Source of the DNA: Aurantiochytrium sp. KH105
Taxonomy: Eukaryota > Sar > Bigyra > Thraustochytrida > Thraustochytriidae
DNA length: 64,000 nt
Direction: 5' to 3'
Assembly: GCA_003116975.1 (NCBI GenBank)
Contig: BGKB01000070.1
Span: 257,810-321,809, forward strand
The translations under genes were made by a program, and so were the position numbers. The notes below the pieces were generated by a model, which worked only from the letters and a program-made list of their open reading frames with translations, was not told the origin of the DNA and did not search any database. Of this stretch, positions 61,508-64,000 are shown in pieces (position 1 is the stretch's first letter; the number at the start of each line of letters is the position of its first letter).

Positions 61508-62737
61508 ATGGCCAAGGTGCAGAGCGTGCAGTACCTGGATGGCGAGGAGGAGGTGGAGACGGCGGTGACGCGCGGCGGCCGCGCCAAGGTGGTCTTCACG
61601 AACGGCGACGAGTTCGAGGGCGACTTTGGGGAGGACCTGCTCAAGGCCGAGGGCGTGTACCGGTTCGCCAGCGGCGCCAGGTACGAGGGGGCGTACGCCA
61701 AGGGCGTCAAGGAGGGACAAGGGCTGTACACGTACCCGAACGGCGATACCTTTGAGGGGACCTGGGTCGGCGGCAAGAAGAACGGCCCGGGTGTCGAGGT
61801 CTTTAGCAATGGCGACAAATTCGAAGGCGCCTGGGCCGATGACATGCGCGACGGCGACGGCGTGTACACGTACGCGAGCGGCGCCAAGCTCAGCGGTACC
61901 TGGCGTCACGGCGAGATTGTTGATGCCGCCTGGGAACATGGCTCAAAACGCATGTCGGCACGATCTGTGCTCCGTAAACTGAACAAGCACGTCTCGAAGC
62001 GCTTCTCGCGGCGCGGCGTCGCCGCCGAGGCGCAGGACCAAGAGCAGGACCAGGACCAGGACCAAGACGACAATGTTGGCCCGCTCGGCGTGATCATCTC
62101 TGGCGCCCCGGCTTCGGGCAAGGGCACGCAGTGCGAGTACATTCGCGAGGCCTTTGGGCTCGTGCACCTTTCGACGGGAGACATGCTGCGCGCAGCGGTC
62201 GCGGCCGGAACGGAGCTGGGTAAAAAGGCCAAGGCCCTCATGGAAAGCGGCCAGCTCGTGCCCGATGACGTTGTCATTGGTGCCGTCAAGGAACGTCTCG
62301 CTCAGGATGATGTGCAGCAAAATGGCTTTCTTCTCGACGGCTTCCCGCGTACGGCCGCACAAGCCGCTGCACTGGATGAACTCGGCGTCAACGTTCACAT
62401 CTTTATCATCCTCAACGTTCCGGATGAGGCCCTCGTCGCCCGTGTCGTGGGACGCCGCATCGACCCGGAAACAGGTAACTCTTACCATGTTGAGTTCAAC
62501 CCGCCTCCCCCCGAGATTGAGGAACGGGTCGTTCAGCGCGCTGATGACACCGAGGAAAAGGTCAAGGTGCGCGTCAAGGCATTTCACAAGAACATCGACT
62601 CCATTAGAGCCTTTTACGAAGCGGTCACTGTCGAAGTTGACGGCATGCAGACCAAAGACGAGGTGTGGGCCGATGTCGAGATGGCCCTTACTGCCGCGCG
62701 GGACGATCTTGCGGTGGCGCTGCAAGACGCGGAATGA
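61508..62737 (+). CDS. MORN-repeat adenylate kinase fusion
   Basis: 409 residues from the ATG at 61508. Residues about 28-137 hold about five MORN repeats (FTNGDEFEGDFG, ASGARYEGAYAKG, YPNGDTFEGTWVGG, FSNGDKFEGAWADD, ASGAKLSGTW). A basic segment and a QDQEQDQDQDQD linker (about 178-190) lead into a complete adenylate kinase (about 192-409). That has the P-loop SGAPASGKGTQ, AMP-site STGDMLRAAVA, LLDGFPRT, and a long-LID segment (GRRIDPETGNSYHVEFNPPP, about 313-332). The enzyme should interconvert ATP, ADP and AMP. MORN repeats bind membranes or axonemal partners (compare RSPH1), so a flagellar or cortical ADP-recycling role is plausible. With the AK9-like gene it is the second adenylate kinase here, and both have a QD-dipeptide linker. 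Confidence 0.9.
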   Translation: MAKVQSVQYLDGEEEVETAVTRGGRAKVVFTNGDEFEGDFGEDLLKAEGVYRFASGARYEGAYAKGVKEGQGLYTYPNGDTFEGTWVGGKKNGPGVEVFSNGDKFEGAWADDMRDGDGVYTYASGAKLSGTWRHGEIVDAAWEHGSKRMSARSVLRKLNKHVSKRFSRRGVAAEAQDQEQDQDQDQDDNVGPLGVIISGAPASGKGTQCEYIREAFGLVHLSTGDMLRAAVAAGTELGKKAKALMESGQLVPDDVVIGAVKERLAQDDVQQNGFLLDGFPRTAAQAAALDELGVNVHIFIILNVPDEALVARVVGRRIDPETGNSYHVEFNPPPPEIEERVVQRADDTEEKVKVRVKAFHKNIDSIRAFYEAVTVEVDGMQTKDEVWADVEMALTAARDDLAVALQDAE

Positions 62738-63276
62738 GCATAATTGAATTTGCTCCTCGCGCACGCATCACGGAGCACGTCCTGAACACTATGCGCCATG
62801 CAACAGCTGTGCTACCTTTGCTTTTCCAGTCAGGGTTTCGGTCTCTTGCACGAGTTTGACCCTGACACAAGAGTCAGACGAGGCGAGGGTCTTTCGAATC
62901 GAAACTCGAAAAGGAGGGATTGGAGAATGCCACTCGTTCAATTCTAATCAAAGGCGAACGGACTTTTGACCACATCAAATATAAAATACATTGTTTTTCT
63001 GGCTGATAATCTTCATGCAGTTGCTCCGCAAACTTTAAACTCCTGGTCATCGTTTTCTACTGCAGCAAGAATGCTGACAAAATGTTCAGCACTTGGCCAT
63101 GCGCCGAGAATCGATTTTTTTTTAATGGCCAAAAGACTGTTTTGAGATGATTGCAATGGTGCAGTCGCATCATGTAAAGTTAGCAATGCGAATGCCTTTG
63201 TAGTAGAAGAGGATCCGTTTGATTGATTAACCTTAGTTGATGTAGAAGGCGTGATTCCGTCTGACATGTCTCGAAT
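62738..63276. other. Convergent 3' spacer with an in-frame short ORF after the phosphatase stop
   Basis: An AT-rich convergent spacer. On the minus strand an 84-codon frame (63013-63267, ATG at 63267) lies in phase with the phosphatase gene, only three codons beyond its TAA. Its product is Ser/Thr-rich with no recognisable domain. I regard it as 3' UTR rather than a gene. Confidence 0.4.
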
Positions 63277-64000
63277 TTATGCTTTCTCGGAGGAAGTGGA
63301 ATCAAGATCGGGTTCTTGATCACTTGCAGACTTTGCAGGCGGGGACGAGGACCTCCGTCTTGGCGTCGCCATGACCGTAGCGTTCTGAATTTTCTCCTCG
63401 CTTATGATGGAAGCAATGTCTCCGACACCAGAGAGAATGACAGAGGGCCGATAAGAATAGTGAAGCACCTCCTCGGGGGTCGTGACGCCACTCAATACAA
63501 GCACAGTGTCGACGCCAGCCTCGACACCTGCACGCACATCGGTGTTCATGCGGTCGCCAACAACGACTGCAAGCTCGCGGGGAATGTCAAGACGATCAAG
63601 TGCACTGCGCACCATGAGCGGATTGGGCTTGCCCACGAAATACGGTTGCACGCCGCTTGCAGCAGCAATGGGAAGAATGAGCGCGCCCGTGCCAGGGAGC
63701 ATCTCGCTACCGATTCTGTCAGCCACGTCCTCGTTGGTGCCAATCAGACGCGCGCCGCGACGTACGAGCTTGACGGCAAGCTCGATGAGGTCGAAATTGT
63801 AGAGTTCACTCGACGCGCTCTCGCCAATCACGAGAAAGTCAGGCGTGCTCATCTCGGCAGAAACCCTGTCGACCACAATGATGCCTTCCTTTTGGAGCTC
63901 GTTGCGAAGACATTCCTCGCCGAGCACAAAGGCTCTGCCGCCCTGCTTTTGTCGTCGCAAAAAGGTTGCCGTCGACATGGCGCTCGTGTAAAAATTCTCC
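63277..64000 (-). CDS. Phosphoglycolate/4-nitrophenyl-phosphatase-type HAD enzyme (partial at right edge)
   Basis: The frame is open to the window end, so the gene is truncated there. In-frame residues before the internal ATG at 63978 read ENFYTSA, matching the FTSAY-x-x-A segment of PGP/PDXP enzymes, so the real start lies beyond 64000. Visible parts: FVLGEECLRNELQKEGI, the cap domain, GTNEDVADR, HAD motif III Lys in VGKPNPLM, and motif IV VVVGDRMNTDVRAG. The motif I DxDG loop must lie beyond the edge. The family (HAD subclass IIA) dephosphorylates 2-phosphoglycolate, glycerol-3-phosphate or pyridoxal phosphate; the substrate cannot be read from this part. The C-terminal 45 residues after the HAD core are Ser/Asp-rich and look like a lineage-specific tail. 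Confidence 0.85.
   Translation of the reverse strand, partial: ENFYTSAMSTATFLRRQKQGGRAFVLGEECLRNELQKEGIIVVDRVSAEMSTPDFLVIGESASSELYNFDLIELAVKLVRRGARLIGTNEDVADRIGSEMLPGTGALILPIAAASGVQPYFVGKPNPLMVRSALDRLDIPRELAVVVGDRMNTDVRAGVEAGVDTVLVLSGVTTPEEVLHYSYRPSVILSGVGDIASIISEEKIQNATVMATPRRRSSSPPAKSASDQEPDLDSTSSEKA

Overview
The window looks like nuclear DNA of a GC-rich, intron-poor protist. Every gene I can recognise is eukaryotic in type (spliceosomal RBM25-like protein, tRNA-splicing subunit TSEN54, RagA GTPase, SDS22/PPP1R7, selenoprotein T, an AK9-type adenylate kinase, a DCAF15-like protein). All are readable as one uninterrupted open frame; the longest spans about 11.8 kb. Gene orientation alternates, with divergent and convergent pairs, short 3' gaps of 0.3 to 0.5 kb and many microsatellites in the gaps. 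My best guess is a thraustochytrid/labyrinthulomycete-type stramenopile. That is inference from gene structure and gene content; no rRNA or other taxonomic marker is present.

Layout. 0-7.2 kb: RBM25-like splicing factor (+), TSEN54 (-), and a large Tudor/ankyrin protein (+) sharing a divergent promoter with TSEN54. 7.5-18 kb: AK9-like multi-domain nucleotide kinase (-), a small PH-domain protein (+), selenoprotein T with an in-frame TGA read as selenocysteine (-), and RagA (+). 18.3-30.1 kb: one giant gene (-) encoding about 3,927 residues with five tandem membrane modules that resemble the bacterial DUF2254 family. 31-44 kb: coiled-coil protein (-), PPP1R7/SDS22 (+), an eIF4B-like protein fused to MA3 and W2 domains (+), a PPPDE/DeSI isopeptidase fused to UBL, PUB, STI1 and UIM modules (-), and a DCAF15-like protein (-). 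43.8-47.6 kb: a long stretch without a recognisable gene. 47.6-56.3 kb: PAS/TmcB-type multi-pass membrane protein (+), THUMP-domain RNA methyltransferase (-), RasGAP-like protein (-). 56.3-64 kb: repeat-rich spacer, DUF2009/UPF0652 protein (+), MORN-adenylate kinase fusion (+), and a phosphoglycolate-phosphatase-type HAD enzyme (-) cut by the right edge.

There is no operon. Common themes are RNA processing and translation (RBM25, TSEN54, eIF4B-like, THUMP methyltransferase), ubiquitin/SUMO-linked proteostasis (DeSI fusion, DCAF15-like), nutrient and small-GTPase signalling (RagA, RasGAP, PH protein), and adenylate homeostasis probably tied to flagella (AK9-like, MORN-AK). The most unusual items are the five-module DUF2254-like giant, the DeSI-UBL-PUB-STI1-UIM fusion, the eIF4B-MA3-W2 chimera, the selenoprotein T recoding, and a repeated ATAG-N3-ACTTGCG motif shared by two divergent promoters. 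No CRISPR array, intact tRNA or rRNA gene, transposon or virus-derived element was recognised.
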